Below the pieces are notes generated by a model that was not told the DNA's origin, made no database searches, and worked only from the letters and a program-made list of their open reading frames with translations. 64,000 nucleotides of DNA, taken from assembly GCA_013399015.1 (NCBI GenBank), contig VWZX01002706.1, positions 1 to 64,000 on the forward strand, read 5' to 3'. The translations under genes and the position numbers were made by a program. This stretch comes from Galbula dea. Lineage: Eukaryota > Chordata > Aves > Piciformes > Galbulidae. Positions within the stretch are counted from its first letter, which is position 1, and each line of letters starts with the position of its first letter. Positions 10,701 to 23,300 of this stretch are shown piece by piece.

Positions 10701-12276
10701 CAGTTATTTGCTAAAGCAGCACTCCTGGAAAGATAAGAGATGGTTTCTTAAAGCATGTCCAACAGGTCTACTAGCATTGAGCAAGTCCTTAGGATCTCCT
10801 GATTTCACCCCACTTCTATGCAGCATTGACTCCTGCCACCAGCTGTTTAAGAAAGAGCTGTAAGTAACCATTACAACCATGTGACATAAAATCCCACTGC
10901 ATTGTATGAGTCCACATATGGAAAACATTCATACTGCAATGCAAAGAGAATAGGTACCTAAAGAAGTTTCCCCATGGTAAGTTCAACTTAAACTGCAATT
11001 TATTCTTTATTTTAATTGATGTGGATGTTTACCTTTCTGTATGGTTCTTCATAGACTTTATATACTGAGAGAATATCAGAGGAAGGAGGCACTACTTCTC
11101 CAGCCCCTGTCCTTTGAGTGACAGGGCACAGTAACCATAAAAACCTTTAGGTTTTAAGCACAGGTTTTATGTTCTTAAAATTGAAGGAAAACCTACAGTT
11201 CCCCTCCTGCCCTTTTTATTACTTAATTCAATCCTCTGGACACTGCTGCTGGGCACAAGGTCCAGCTGGCATAAGATCACTTATGCACAGCCTCCTCTCC
11301 CCTCCCTGGCACAGCAGCTGCTGGCATTTGAGTCCTTGGGGTGCTGCAGCTCCCGAGCCCTGCCTAGGGATTTCTAGGAGAGCCTAAGGCAGTCTGGCTT
11401 CAGCAGCCAAAAGCATGCTGCCAAAACAGGGCAGCGATGCAGGTCTGAGTGCCCAAGATTGCTGCTGGGCTCAGTTTAATTTATTAATGTATTGTTTCCT
11501 AGTCTAGATGCTACACCAGATATAGTATAAGCCTTTTATGCAGCCTTACTGTCCTTTCAAATGTTAGGTCTCTAGTATCTACTTTAACATAAACCAATAT
11601 TTGAATACGAAAATTACTCAGATTTTAATTATATTGCTTTTTTAGGGTAAAGACAACAGTTAAAATTGAGGTATTTACATTGTGACCAGACAAAAGAAAC
11701 TGCTCAAGGCCATCAACTTCCTTGAGAGTATCTTGAAGTTTCTCACATGATGTGCAGAGTAGTGTGACACCTCGCCCTTTGCCTCCTTTCTGGCACCTTT
11801 CTCCACCAGTCCTGCTGGGACTATGATTGGTCTTTCAGAGGATCTCATGCCCAGCTGTCACAGCACCCACTAACCCTTCTTGACAGACTGCTCTGCATTT
11901 TTGAGTGCCTGCTGCTTTCAGGTAGGAGTCAAAATACATAGTGAGACACAAACATCAGAATTAGTACTGGGCTTGTTGTAAGGTCCAGAACACATTATGA
12001 TACAACCCATCTTGCAAAGCATTTTGGGGTCCTGATTCAATTTAGCTGTGACATTCTATAAACTGATATGTCACTCCAAAGAAAAGTCACCACCTGGCTT
12101 TGTCTGGCTTCGCCATTCAAAGCATCACTTTTAGGACTCGAGTCCTTCCTCAGGGATTTGCTTCTGAGGATTAGACTCCTCCAAGCTGTGCTTCATTTTG
12201 CCCTTACACAAGCCCAGGATTTTTCCTGTGAGGAAAGTCCCTCACAGGAAAAGAAAAAATAAAAAATCCCACCTAC
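7736..12276 (-). other. PDLIM5: PDLIM5 intron upstream of the microexon
   Basis: This intron is about 4.5 kb and becomes 4.85 kb if the microexon is skipped. It contains a short (AT)8 microsatellite at 8360-8375. Open frames such as 7892-8209 on the plus strand and 7819-8007 on the minus strand show no homology I recognise and no supporting splice context. A GC-richer stretch around 11,230-11,460 is unexplained but looks non-coding. Confidence 0.75.
8360..8375. repeat. (AT)8 microsatellite
   Basis: This is an uninterrupted AT dinucleotide run inside the intron. Confidence 0.9.
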
Positions 12277-12671
12277 CCATTTTGCTGTTTACTCTCCCCC
12301 TGGTTTTCTCTGAATCCTCGTCGTGGCCCCTCAGCTATCTCCTGGGCGCCGTGGCCGGCATTGAGCGTGGCGGCAGGCTGCCGTAGGACATTAACGGCAG
12401 GTTTAGCAGCGCTCGCTGCGGGGGAGCACTGCTCAGCGTTAGCCTTGGGGTTAACATGCAGTCCAGGTGCAGCAAATGGGGCTGGGGCGGCACCAACCGC
12501 CTGGGCCGGGGTGAAGGCAGAGGATGGTGATGGGATGGAGGTGACTTTGGAGGTGGTTACGGCTCCAAATGGCCTCGGTGTCTTATTGTAAGCCACGCTT
12601 GCTGTAGCAGTGACTTTGGGTGCAACAGCAGAGGCAATGGGCACAGGCTTAACTACTTCTGTAGGTTCTCC
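12277..12671 (-). CDS. PDLIM5: PDLIM5 large Ser/Pro/Ala-rich linker exon
   Basis: This 395-nt exon gives 131 codons plus two bases of a Gly codon. The acceptor is CTCACATAG and the donor AATGG/GTAGGT. It starts G-E-P-T-E-V-V-K-P-V-P-I and contains VAYNKTPRPFGAV, KVTSIPSPSSAFTPAQA, a GLHV...EQCSP stretch, KPAVNVLRQPAA, and ends E-S-K-Q-Q-N-G. Each block aligns to the PDLIM5 interdomain region (for example AYNKAPRPFG and KVTSIPSPSSAFTPAHA). The middle, an Ala/Pro-rich run around VGAAPAPFAAPG, is the most divergent part. The protein segment is low-complexity and probably disordered. The exon is clearly richer in GC and CpG than its flanks. Confidence 0.97.
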
Positions 12672-13994
12672 CTATGTGAGATGAAAAACAAAAAAGAAAC
12701 ACGCAAAACCACACCAAACACATGCAGCACGCTCCTCAGCATGGATTTTCACTGCTTTCAGGGGAGATAACCTGTCTAGCATTAACCAAAGAAGCATAGA
12801 AGCAAGCTTTACCAAGACTGCAGCCATGAAATGTATGGAAAAATAAAATGAGCCATGCATTTTAGGAAGGGGAATGATCCAAACATGCACAACCAGTATG
12901 AAATCCCACGATGCTATCTCCTGTCATCATACCCAAACCAGACACCTCACAAATCAAATTCAAGAGAAACTGAGAACCCTTCTATTGCAAAACCCCCTGG
13001 GTAACTCAAGTGGAAAAAAAATAGTGGTTTTTTTACAAAAAAACCACATTCCACCTCTCAAACCCAATTCAAGATATGCACGTTCCCCATAGACATAAAT
13101 GGCAGGGGCATATATGCATGCACACTGTATGTATGAATCTGTTGACACCAGAGCCCTGGAGCTCATTTATTGGAGACCAATGCTTTGGCACTCAGCAAGC
13201 TTTTCCAATTGCACTCCACTGATGTGTCCCAACATCTTCATTTACCCTTGTCAGAGCAGAACACTCAAAAATAAAAAATATTTTAAAAATAAGTAAATCA
13301 TTTTTTTCTTCTTTTTTCTGGGAGCTGCATTTTAACATGGTGGTTCCCAAACTGTGTCTTTTCAAATCAGTCAGCAGTCTACTGTGTAGACTATACATGA
13401 TTTCTGACCACTGGATTTTTAAGTACAGGCCACTTATAAGCATTTTCAGGGTCACAAACAGCCTTCATATCAAAAAGGGGCTTTGAAACTATTGCTTGAG
13501 AAAAAAAAACCCAAAACAGTAGAAGAACTCAAGAACAAATAATTCCCCAGGTCTTTAAGGTAAGTGAGGGGATTTGTTCTCCAAAATTCAAATATTTATA
13601 TAAGCTTCTTCCAAATACAAAGGAAGATTTCAGTGCACATTAAAGAAAAACAAAAACACACCGAAAAACTAAAACTAAAGCCAAACAAAAAAACACCAAC
13701 AAAAACCCACTACTATGATTTCTTTCCTAAGGATAAAGGAAAAACTTCAGCAATATCTTTCTTAAAAAAAAAAAATAGATGTTCTGAGAGTTGGATGATA
13801 ACATTCATTCACTTTCTGTCTTCTAAATAATCACTTGTCTCAGATTCAAATGCTGTAATACTCTTAAGGTAGCACGTAGAAATCAAGCCTGGCACATTGA
13901 AAGGAGTGTCTGAGCATCAGTGCTTATCAACAACAGGGTTTGACAGGTGGGTAAGTTAGTGCCACATGCTTGGTTGTGATGGTGATGAACATAC
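12672..13994 (-). other. PDLIM5: PDLIM5 intron of 1323 nt
   Basis: It runs from donor GTATGT (at 13994) to acceptor CACATAG (ending at 12672). It is AT-rich, with several A runs and no further exon recognised. Confidence 0.85.
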
Positions 13995-14037
13995 CTTTGA
14001 TACATGAATAAGATCAGGTTTTTGTACAGAAGCCACT
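13995..14037 (-). CDS. PDLIM5: PDLIM5 43-nt linker exon after the PDZ domain
   Basis: The acceptor is CCTTTTCCAG and the donor AAAG/GTATGT. The exon is 43 nt: one base that completes the Arg codon left open by the PDZ exon, then 14 codons reading V-A-S-V-Q-K-P-D-L-I-H-V-S-K. Human PDLIM5 has a segment of the same length here (ASAAPKPEPVPVQK), with K, P, V and K at matching positions. It ends in phase 0, which fits the next exon starting at a Gly codon (GEPTEVV, human GEPKEVV). It is too short to be called from ORF length; the call rests on phase, length and splice sites. It is a disordered linker with no known catalytic role. Confidence 0.87.
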
Positions 14038-14292
14038 CTGGAAAAGGAAAAACATACACACAAGGGTAAAAACCAAGCTCTTTAAGCATTTCTCTCTTCC
14101 ACCAATCTACCAACAGATATATAAAATATTTATAAAATATTCCATTTTCTTTTCTCTAAAGGAAACAAGTATTCAAGTTAAACCTATAACATTGTTACTA
14201 ATTCAAGGAAGAGGCAAAGCCAAACCGGATTAATTTCTCCAAATACAACTTTAGGAACTCTAGAACTTCTCTTCAAGTACTATTTGATTTAT

Positions 14293-14361
14293 AAATTCAT
14301 AATATCATCAGCTAAAAAATTCATTTAAAAATTTATTAAAAATTCATAATACCATCAGCTA
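14293..14361. repeat. Local direct repeat, two copies, 47-bp period
   Basis: The motif AAATTCATAATATCATCAGC at 14293 recurs at 14340 as AAATTCATAATACCATCAGC, with one mismatch in 20. The first copy is followed by AT-rich filler. It looks like a small recent tandem duplication. Confidence 0.85.
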
Positions 14362-15941
14362 GGAGACTTCAGCTCTAATTTTCTTCTTGTTTTCTATCAT
14401 TTCTTTAAAAACTCTGTCACATAATTTGAAAGCTCTGGTCAGAAAAAATGCATTTTAAATAGCACACAACCTTTATTCAGACTTAAACCAGAAAGCTACC
14501 TCTTACAACACCAACAAAAATCCTTCTGAAGGATTTAGCACCTTAAATACTACAGAAACTTTTTGCAATCTTTGGTCTCCAAAGGTAAAGTTAATGTCAC
14601 ATGAACTCCACAGTAGATGGCAAAAAAAATTCCTTCCAAGCAATGGGTGCACTGAAACTTCCATGGGGTGGTGGGAAGGAGAGGAAGTATCACAATGGAA
14701 AGGATAAAGATTTGACAGATTCACTTGTATCTGAAGAGAACTGGCAACATGTTACAGGTAAAGGCAACTCACTCAAATGTTTTTTTCAGATTTCCACATA
14801 TATATGTGCAAAAAATACAGACAAATAACAGTATTTTTTTAAGACAATGAAAACCAGTAAAAAATCTGACACAGTAACATTTTGTCTGTAAACATTGCTG
14901 CTGATACACACTTAGGTCTTTTCATGCTGTTCCAGTTGAAAAGTGGCTTCCTGCCACATTTCCAAAAGTTTCTACCCATATTTGGTAGCTGCTCTGAAAA
15001 GCTGGCACCCTTAATGATCCAAGAACCAGCAATCAGATCCTGCCTGAAATCACACAGCCCCAACCACCAGTGAATCTTCCAAATTCAGTTTTGAGGAACT
15101 AAAGCTGCATTCTCATTTCCAAAAGAGATAATTCACCAGGGAGACAAAAAGGTTTATTTGACTGAGGATTAGCTAACAGTGGCTACAATTGAAAACATCT
15201 CTATTGTATAAATGAGCTTTTCTATTACTAACAGGAAGAAACAGAGCTAGAATTGAATTAGGTATACATGGGCTGTTCAACAACTCTTTTCTTTTGTATT
15301 TTCCTTTTTTTCCCCTCCCTTTTACTTTCTTATATTGTTTTCTTTTCCGTACTCATCCCCTTCTTTTTTGTTTTTTCCTCTTTTATTCATTTTACTAATT
15401 ACAGTCCAAATGTTTACTCCTTCCCTTAAAGCCATTTGGCCCTCAGGGCTCATCAGTCTCCAACAACTGCAATCCTGTTGCAGGTTCAGTAGCTAACTTA
15501 CAAAAAAGGGAGACACAGGGAAAGGAAAAAAACAACCAAAAAAAAGGAAGAAAGAAAAAGGGAAAAAAGTAAAAGCAAAACATGCCTGAGAAGATCATCT
15601 TCTGCACTTCACCTTCACCATTTGTACACCTCTGCTGACACAACATTATGTCCACAGCAACAGTAATTCTCAACAGAGAGAGGGTTTTGTCTGCTCAGAG
15701 GAGCAGGTCCCTTCTCCCCTTTCCCACACAGAGAGTGCAGCCTATGAAAAGCCTGACCTTCAGCTCTCCAAAGCACTGGGGTGCATCATTAATCACTCCT
15801 AATTGCAGAGTTGTCAATTTGCAGCAACAAAAGCAACAAGAAGAAAAAAAAAATGCCAACACATATGGAAACTCGTCTTTCTTTTTTAAGACCAGAGTTA
15901 GAAGGAAACATGCATCTCATCCCATAACTTAGGTTCAAGAT

Positions 15942-15971
15942 TTTTAATAAAGTAACTTTTAATAAAGTAAC
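15942..15971. repeat. 15-bp tandem duplication
   Basis: TTTTAATAAAGTAAC occurs twice back to back (15942-15956 and 15957-15971). Each copy carries AATAAA on the plus strand, but no plus-strand gene ends here. Confidence 0.9.
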
Positions 15972-18900
15972 TTGGAATGTTTTGTGTATTTATTAAGCTG
16001 ATCTAACAGTAAGAAGTAGAAAGACAGTAATTACTCTTAGTCAACCACCATATTTCATGCTTGAGGAAAAAAAAATAATTCTCTTCACTCATGCTGGACC
16101 TCAAAGTTTCAGTCTCCTAAAAGGAACATACTTAAATCTTTTTGATTTTACAAAATAATCAAATTTGAGTTTGCAACAGATGAGATTAATCTCCACTCCT
16201 TAATGCAACACTGAGCAAAAATTATTCCAAACTATTTCCAGATGATCTGAAGACTTCAGCTTTAATTTTACTTTTTATTTTGAACTTACAAAGTTCATCC
16301 TCAAAAAAAAAAAATACAAAAAGAAAAAAAGGGTAAAAAAAGGTTTCATAACTGAAATATTCCCAATGTTCCTTTAATATTGGAGTCAGACAGCATAACA
16401 TTATTTTATTGCCCCCAAACATACTTGAAACAAGGACATAAATTTGTGTATCCCAGACATACTTCAAACAGTTTAACTTGGCCTTGCTGACTTCAGCCCA
16501 TAATCAGACTAAAATCCATGATTTATCCCATATCATATAAAGAAAATGCTCACCCAGCAAACTGAGCCACCAAGATCTGAATGTGAAAAATGCACAGTGG
16601 TTGGACAAGAGAGCACAAAAGGAAATGCACACTTCAAGTGCAAAAGCAAAACACATTCACCACAGACATTTAAGAAAATATTTCCCTTAGGATTTTAACA
16701 GATCCTAGCAAATTGCATAGAAAAAATAACCCAAACAAACTGCAGAACCTTGTACATTTTATTAGTGGTTAACACTTCACTGGTAATTAAACACATTAGG
16801 ATTTCCTGCTGGTTTGGTCACCTTAGATGTATGAATAGCTGATGAGAAAGGCTTTCAGAATGAGACAACACACTTGTCCTGTTAATACTTATTAGGACAG
16901 GAGGATGGTTTGAAGCAGGGTATTTCCTGAATGATTTAAAACTAGTTCAGTATGTTAGTTTATGCAATATTTTCAATAATATACAAACAAAGCAAAGACA
17001 TCAAAACTTGGCATAAATTCTTATTACAAACACTGCAAAAGCCACTGGCAAATGGTTACAGTTTCAAGCTTCTTACAAATGATTCTAGACAATGAAAACA
17101 GAAGCAGCAGCTATCCCCCACTGACAGCCTCATACTGGAAATGAAATTGCAGAGTTTTTGCACAGCCTTCTCCATACAAACCATTTGTTCTTTCAGGGGG
17201 AAAAAAAAAAGCTATATTTAGCCTGTGTAAACAGTTCATTTTGACCAAACATGATCAAATTTGCTCTCTAAACATACCACAAACCTTTCCTCTCTGCTGA
17301 ATACTTTTGTGACATTTAATGCAATTCAAAACATTCCAACTTCCAGCACAGCCTTTTTAGGAAAATGCATTAGTCTGCTCTTTGCTATGAGCTACATGCC
17401 AGCAAAAACCATTCATTCTTTAATTTTCTCCTTTTATTCATTCCCTTTCCAAGTATTTCACTCATGAAAAAGAAAAAGGATACAAGTAAGTCAACAGAAT
17501 GGAACTGTAATTACCAATAACTGTAAAAACTCCTTGTTAAAAAGCTGAAGCTACAGCATTTCATGCTTCTGCAATGAGTACAATATGGCATATCATCTCC
17601 AACCACCAACCATCAATAAAAACAATGTAACCTCAGTAATTAGCATTCTGGAAGTAAATTCAATCAAAAGCAGGATTTCTTTGACAAATATCAGCTGTCT
17701 TGTGTGTATAATCAATCACACAGTAGAGGCTCAAGTCCACAGGCAATGAATGCCTAAAGCTTCATTGAACCTAAAATCCAGGATGTTTTGGATTCACCCC
17801 TCCTCTGAACTCCAGTTCAAGCTCCACCACCCCAGTTCTTCTACTGCTTAGTAAAGGCACTATATTATATCCATCACTTAAAAAGCAGAAGCTGAACTCA
17901 ATGGAAAAATCACAAGAAGGTAACTGCACTTATAAGCCTCTCTAAAGAAGGGGAGTATGAAATACCAGTATTAACACAAGTACTGCATTTGGGGGTTTCA
18001 TACCTCTGTAACTTAAAGGATTGCTCCAACACTGGTGTGAGATACAACAAGAAGCAGCTGCAAAACCTTCATTGCTAAAATGAAGTCAAGGTTGGAAGAT
18101 TTTCTGCAAAATTGCACTTGTTGATTTAAACTGAACCTTTCCTAAGAGGAAGAAGGAAGAAGTGAAGGAATTTTTCCCACCCCTGTCATTTTCAAAACGA
18201 ATTCCTTTTTTCCTAGCTGATCAATCAGGATACAGTTTCTGGCAGCAGACACCACCTCTCTGAAAAGCCACTGGTCAGATCTTCTGTCTGAAAACCTGAT
18301 CTTTTAGCAGCTTTGCCATTGTAGTCTGCAGTTCTGTTCATTGGCTTCATTTTATTCATAGAGAGCACTCAGCTGACAGGGCAGAAAGCTAAATACATTT
18401 GAGTTTCATAAATCAGCCAAGTCATGAAAAAAGATCGACAGGCAGAAAACGTTTAACATATATAACAAGCTGTGATTTTCACTAGGGGTTATCTGAATGA
18501 AAACAAATGCAGATATAATTTAAAGCACAGAAAAAAAGAACAATCCAAATATACTTTTTTTCCTTAGATCCAAGCCCCCTCTCTATCACAGACATAATTT
18601 ATTTCTTGCCAACCTTGCTCTGACTTACAACGATAGAAAAACAAAAACATTCTTAAAGCTTGCTTCTTGCTGCAACTTACATACCATCAGAAATGGTTGC
18701 CTTGCACACACTAACATAACATAAAACTGCATTTCCCACAGTGTTATGGAAATACACACACTGACTGGGGCAACACCACTCAGAAATTCAGCAGTTCAGC
18801 AGTCTTGCCATCACAAGCACATGGCCTTGAGACTGCAAACCTGGACATATCCCAGTGCACAGCAACACGAAGGCAGCAAAATTATCATGAAGCACTGCCC

Positions 18901-20331
18901 AATGAAAACTCAAATACAATACTCAACTACAATATGCAGGCTGTAACCTCATGATCATTCAAACACTAAAAAGCAGTTGTGAAAAGCACAGCTGTCCCAG
19001 CATTAACAAAACACTGAAGAGAGTTTCTGTGGATGTTCCCTTTGTATGTGAAGTCTCAGGAAAGGATCTCTTAAAGTCAAGTGAACTACTTTCAACAGCT
19101 TGTAAATTTCGGTCTTCATACCCTTTGATGAGGTACATTTAATGGAGTATGCTGAGAGCATCAGTATTTATTCCTTGACAGAATAGTACCTCAAGAATAT
19201 ACTTAACACCTGACATCATTTAGCATGGAAATGTTAGCTTGTGAATCACTCTCAACAGATTCTACATTTTCAGGAAGTTTAAAGAGGATGAATTAATATA
19301 ATGTGTCAGCTTTTATATCTGCTACACACTATATAATACCTTTACATCCTCAGTCATGTACTCCCCCACCACATCAGATTACAAGGAAGCACTAGGTCAG
19401 GTAAAAGCAAGAAAAATTATGTTCCTGCTCTGCTGGCTATTTGATAGTTTGCCAAATCAAATGTTGGTCCTCCCTCTTAAATAAGAATTGGGATTTTATC
19501 ATTATGTGTCAAAATAAACACTGCTGACTCTTTAGGAGAGAAATAAGCTGTCCTCTGCTTTGGTATTCCTACACACAGAGGATTAATTGTTTTCAGGACC
19601 TCCCAAAGGCAACCACGGCTGATAGTCTCATTCCTGTGGTCTGTGGCAACCCTACCGAACGCATTTGTAAAGAGAGTTTAAGTGCAGGCAGATAATATTT
19701 TATTCTATTACAGCAAAACCAAAAACCAAACAAAAAGCCAAGGAAAAAATACTGTGGCATTTATCTCACTTCTGACTGACAGACACTTAAAACATACTTC
19801 TCACTGCCATGAAGGCAGAAGTTTAGAGACCTGGTGAGCCCATGTGTATGACCTCCAACTGGACTAGCGCAGCATATCTGCCTGTACCTGACCATGACTG
19901 CCATGACAAGAGCCCAACAGGTAAAGCATCCCCAGTGCAAAATATGGCCAGTGTCTTACAATCCTCTATGGCAGATCACTGCTGGTTGCCCTAGAAAAGT
20001 TCTAAAGCAACCTATATACAAGTGGTAACAGTGTGTCTAAATGACCGAGTTTGGTAGGCAAGAATCCTGTCTTGCCACTGCTTGGTTACTCACAAGCAAT
20101 AGGAAAATTAATGCAAGACCTCTTTCTATATTACCTTCATTAATAGTGTTCAGTTCTGTTAGTTATGCCTTCTTATAAACTGGGGTTTTTTTTACTTTTC
20201 TTTAAGCTTTCCTAAAGCTGTCTTGCCAAGTAGAAGTATTTACTTAACAGTTAAGTGCAAGGAACAGGATAGGGCTTTTATTAAAGTGGAATTTATATAT
20301 TTGATTTTCTTTAGAAGTACCTACTAGAATC

Positions 20332-20371
20332 TATTAATTCTAACACATTAGTGCTTATTAATTCTAACACA
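20332..20371. repeat. 16-bp direct repeat, 24-bp period
   Basis: TATTAATTCTAACACA is present at 20332-20347 and 20356-20371, identical in both copies and separated by 8 bp. Confidence 0.9.
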
Positions 20372-23300
20372 GCAAGCTACATTTTAAAAATAACCAGCTT
20401 AATGAAAAGCATAGGTCTAAATGAGTTGCAGACCTAGTCACTCCACCAAAGCCCTCACCAAGAAAAAAAGAGTTCAACTTCATGCTGACTTCAGTCTGTC
20501 ATCAAACATAGGTTATAATTTAGGAGATGTGAAACTAAATACAATATTATTTTTTCCAGAGCTTTCCACAATACAGTGACTAATGTTTAAATTACCTCCT
20601 ATGTCTAAAACACAGCTCAAATAATCTTGAAAGTGCACAGTCATATATATTTTAATGGAAATTCATGACAAACAGCTCCCCAATCCCCAACATATCCTTA
20701 TTTGGGATATTTTTTCCCACTAAGTACATGCTTGGGAATGAACATTATGTCAATATTTTTTTCTCTCAAATTAAGAATCTGGCAATTTAGAGAGCCATTA
20801 AATCACATTTTACTCTTATGAAAGCTAAGTACATCTCTCCTCTGCAAAGCAGCTCAGCCATCCAAGGCTTCAAGAAAAATCTGAGAAATGTAGTTGAAGC
20901 ACAGTTAACCAAATGAGATAAAAACTGTTTCAGGCAGCAGTAATAAAGAAGAGCAATGTCCTTCACTAGGTCACCAGCATGGGAAGCAGTGTCAGGCATC
21001 TAGACCCCAGAAGCACCACCCAGACCTCTTTGGCCAAATCCCAGCTGCTTCCCCAGACCTCCTGCTTCTTAGTGACTTATGATGATACAGGAACAATATG
21101 AGCAACTTAATACTACAACTTCTAAATTTCCATCTGTGTTCTTTGGAGGTGTCCATCATCTCAATCATGTAGATATATGGAAAGCCTGCCATAACTGCAT
21201 GGCTGTCAGGAAAATCACCCAGCCTGAGGCTCATTCAGAAAAGCCAGGGATGGCAGTGTGGCAGGAGCCACCAATAAGGAAACATGATGCTAAACATATT
21301 AAAAAGGTTGAGCTCTGTTGCTTTCCAACTAAGGTCAGAAACACCCTGAAGCACTTGTCTAAGTCCTGAGCACGACCCACCACCAAATGAGGGAATTTTC
21401 TTTCCTATCCAGTCCCTCATTCTTCTTTCCTCTCCCCTATGCCATCCCAACAGTCAGGCATGAACATCCATCCTCAACGTGCACGAGCCCAGGGCCTGGC
21501 TACCAAACTGCCACAAGGACGATCACGACCCTTCCACCAGAGGGACACTACAGCCACCACATATCTGCACCAGTCTTCATTGCTGCAGATGTGTTTGGAG
21601 GGGCTCCCCAAGGCTGACCTCAAAGGGGACACCACCACAGATAGTGGTGGCTGTGAACAGCAGAGCTGAAGCGCTCAAACCACATTACAGAACTATTACA
21701 GGAACAATTTAATGATGTGCACTTGCCAGAAGAAGTTAACTTTTCCACTACAGTTCCTCACTTTTGTTGCCCTTTATCATTTCCAGGTATTGTTTATATA
21801 TTTAAGGTTGCTGGTTTAGCAGCATTTATTATGTCTCAACATGGCTGTGTACTATAGCTCTAGAGAGCTAACAACTTCAATTTGAAAGAAGTCGTATAAG
21901 GAAACTTCCAAACGTTGCATCTGGAAGACCTCAAGCTAGCCTGGCCAGCAAGTCTCACCACACCTTTAAGGGAAAGGCAAGCCCAAGAGGAACTGCTAGA
22001 GTATGAGCTGTAGCTGGTAGGTGTTTTCTTTACTGCAAAAGCTAAGTAATAAACATTGAAAAGCAGAAGTCATCTCAAATAGTTCATGCCTATAGTCAAT
22101 AAACTGGCCAAGCAGTCAATTATGCTGTAAACTAACACCGGCTAAGTGAAGGTGTACAGAGCAGAGTGCTCTAATTCTCCTGTTTGCAACTGTGAAAGAA
22201 GAGAAAAAAAATAATAATCCCATCTGATTGTGGCTGACCCAGCTAAGTAAAGAGCTTTCTCTTCCCACAGTCTGGCTTTAGAAAAAAAAATAGGTTTTAT
22301 CCTTCTTGGCTCAAAATACTTAGGGGATAACATTCACAGCACACTCAGTACATGAAGCAATTAACTGCTTTTGTGGGCAACTAATCACAGACGTAAAACA
22401 GATGCAAAAGATCTGACAGTCACAAAACCTGTTGAGATTTTTCACAATGCTCTAAACATTACTTGGGCTATAAGGCAAGAGGAAAGTAAGTGAGCAACGT
22501 AAGACAGGCACAATATGTGTTTTTATTACCTGATGGGGTTTTGTGGTTCTGTGCCACAGACATGGCTTTCTACTGACAATACCCTGGAATTTTTCAAAGG
22601 CAGTACTTCTTCAAGAACTAGGCAGGAAGAGTTCCCAATGCAGTGCAGCTCTGCAACTTAGCTATTAATAGATGCTCGACTCTACAACCACAACTTACCT
22701 TTCTGTTAAGAAGAGTAACGTACTTATCTAGTTAAACTTTCAGTGGTGGCTCTCAACTTGTACTCAACTTTGTTTCAGACCTCTAGAAATACCTGAAAAT
22801 CTGCCTGCTTTTCCCAGCATTACCAAATATCCCCTCTTTCTTATGCTATTACACTTCCATGATACTACCACTATCTTCCTGGAAGATATTATAAAATAAA
22901 ATCATTAACTTACTCTCATTCCACTTTTTACCATAGGAAAGTATCAAGAGCCCTACTGATGAGTCAGGACACCACAATTTTGATTCTTGACAGCTGAGAG
23001 ATGATCTAGCATGGCAGAGGACAGGTTTTATTTAAACAGTGTCTCATTTTTTCCAGAGGGCTGGTGCTTAGGCACAGTTTATCTAACCACACTGCTCAGT
23101 TCACATATTTACCTTTTTGTTTGTTTGTTTCTATTCTTTATATTTCATGTTCACCAAGGTGCAAACTTAACTAGCTGAATCCTAGAAAATACACACCTAC
23201 CTGCATAGGTACTAAATATTCACACTATTTAGCCAGTTCAAGATAACTTGAACTATTTTCAGCATATGAAGGACACAGCCCATATTTAAACCATGTAAGC

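Noticed and set aside
12361..12591. Ala/Gly-rich plus-strand frame
   Set aside because: It is the antisense shadow of the PDLIM5 linker exon.
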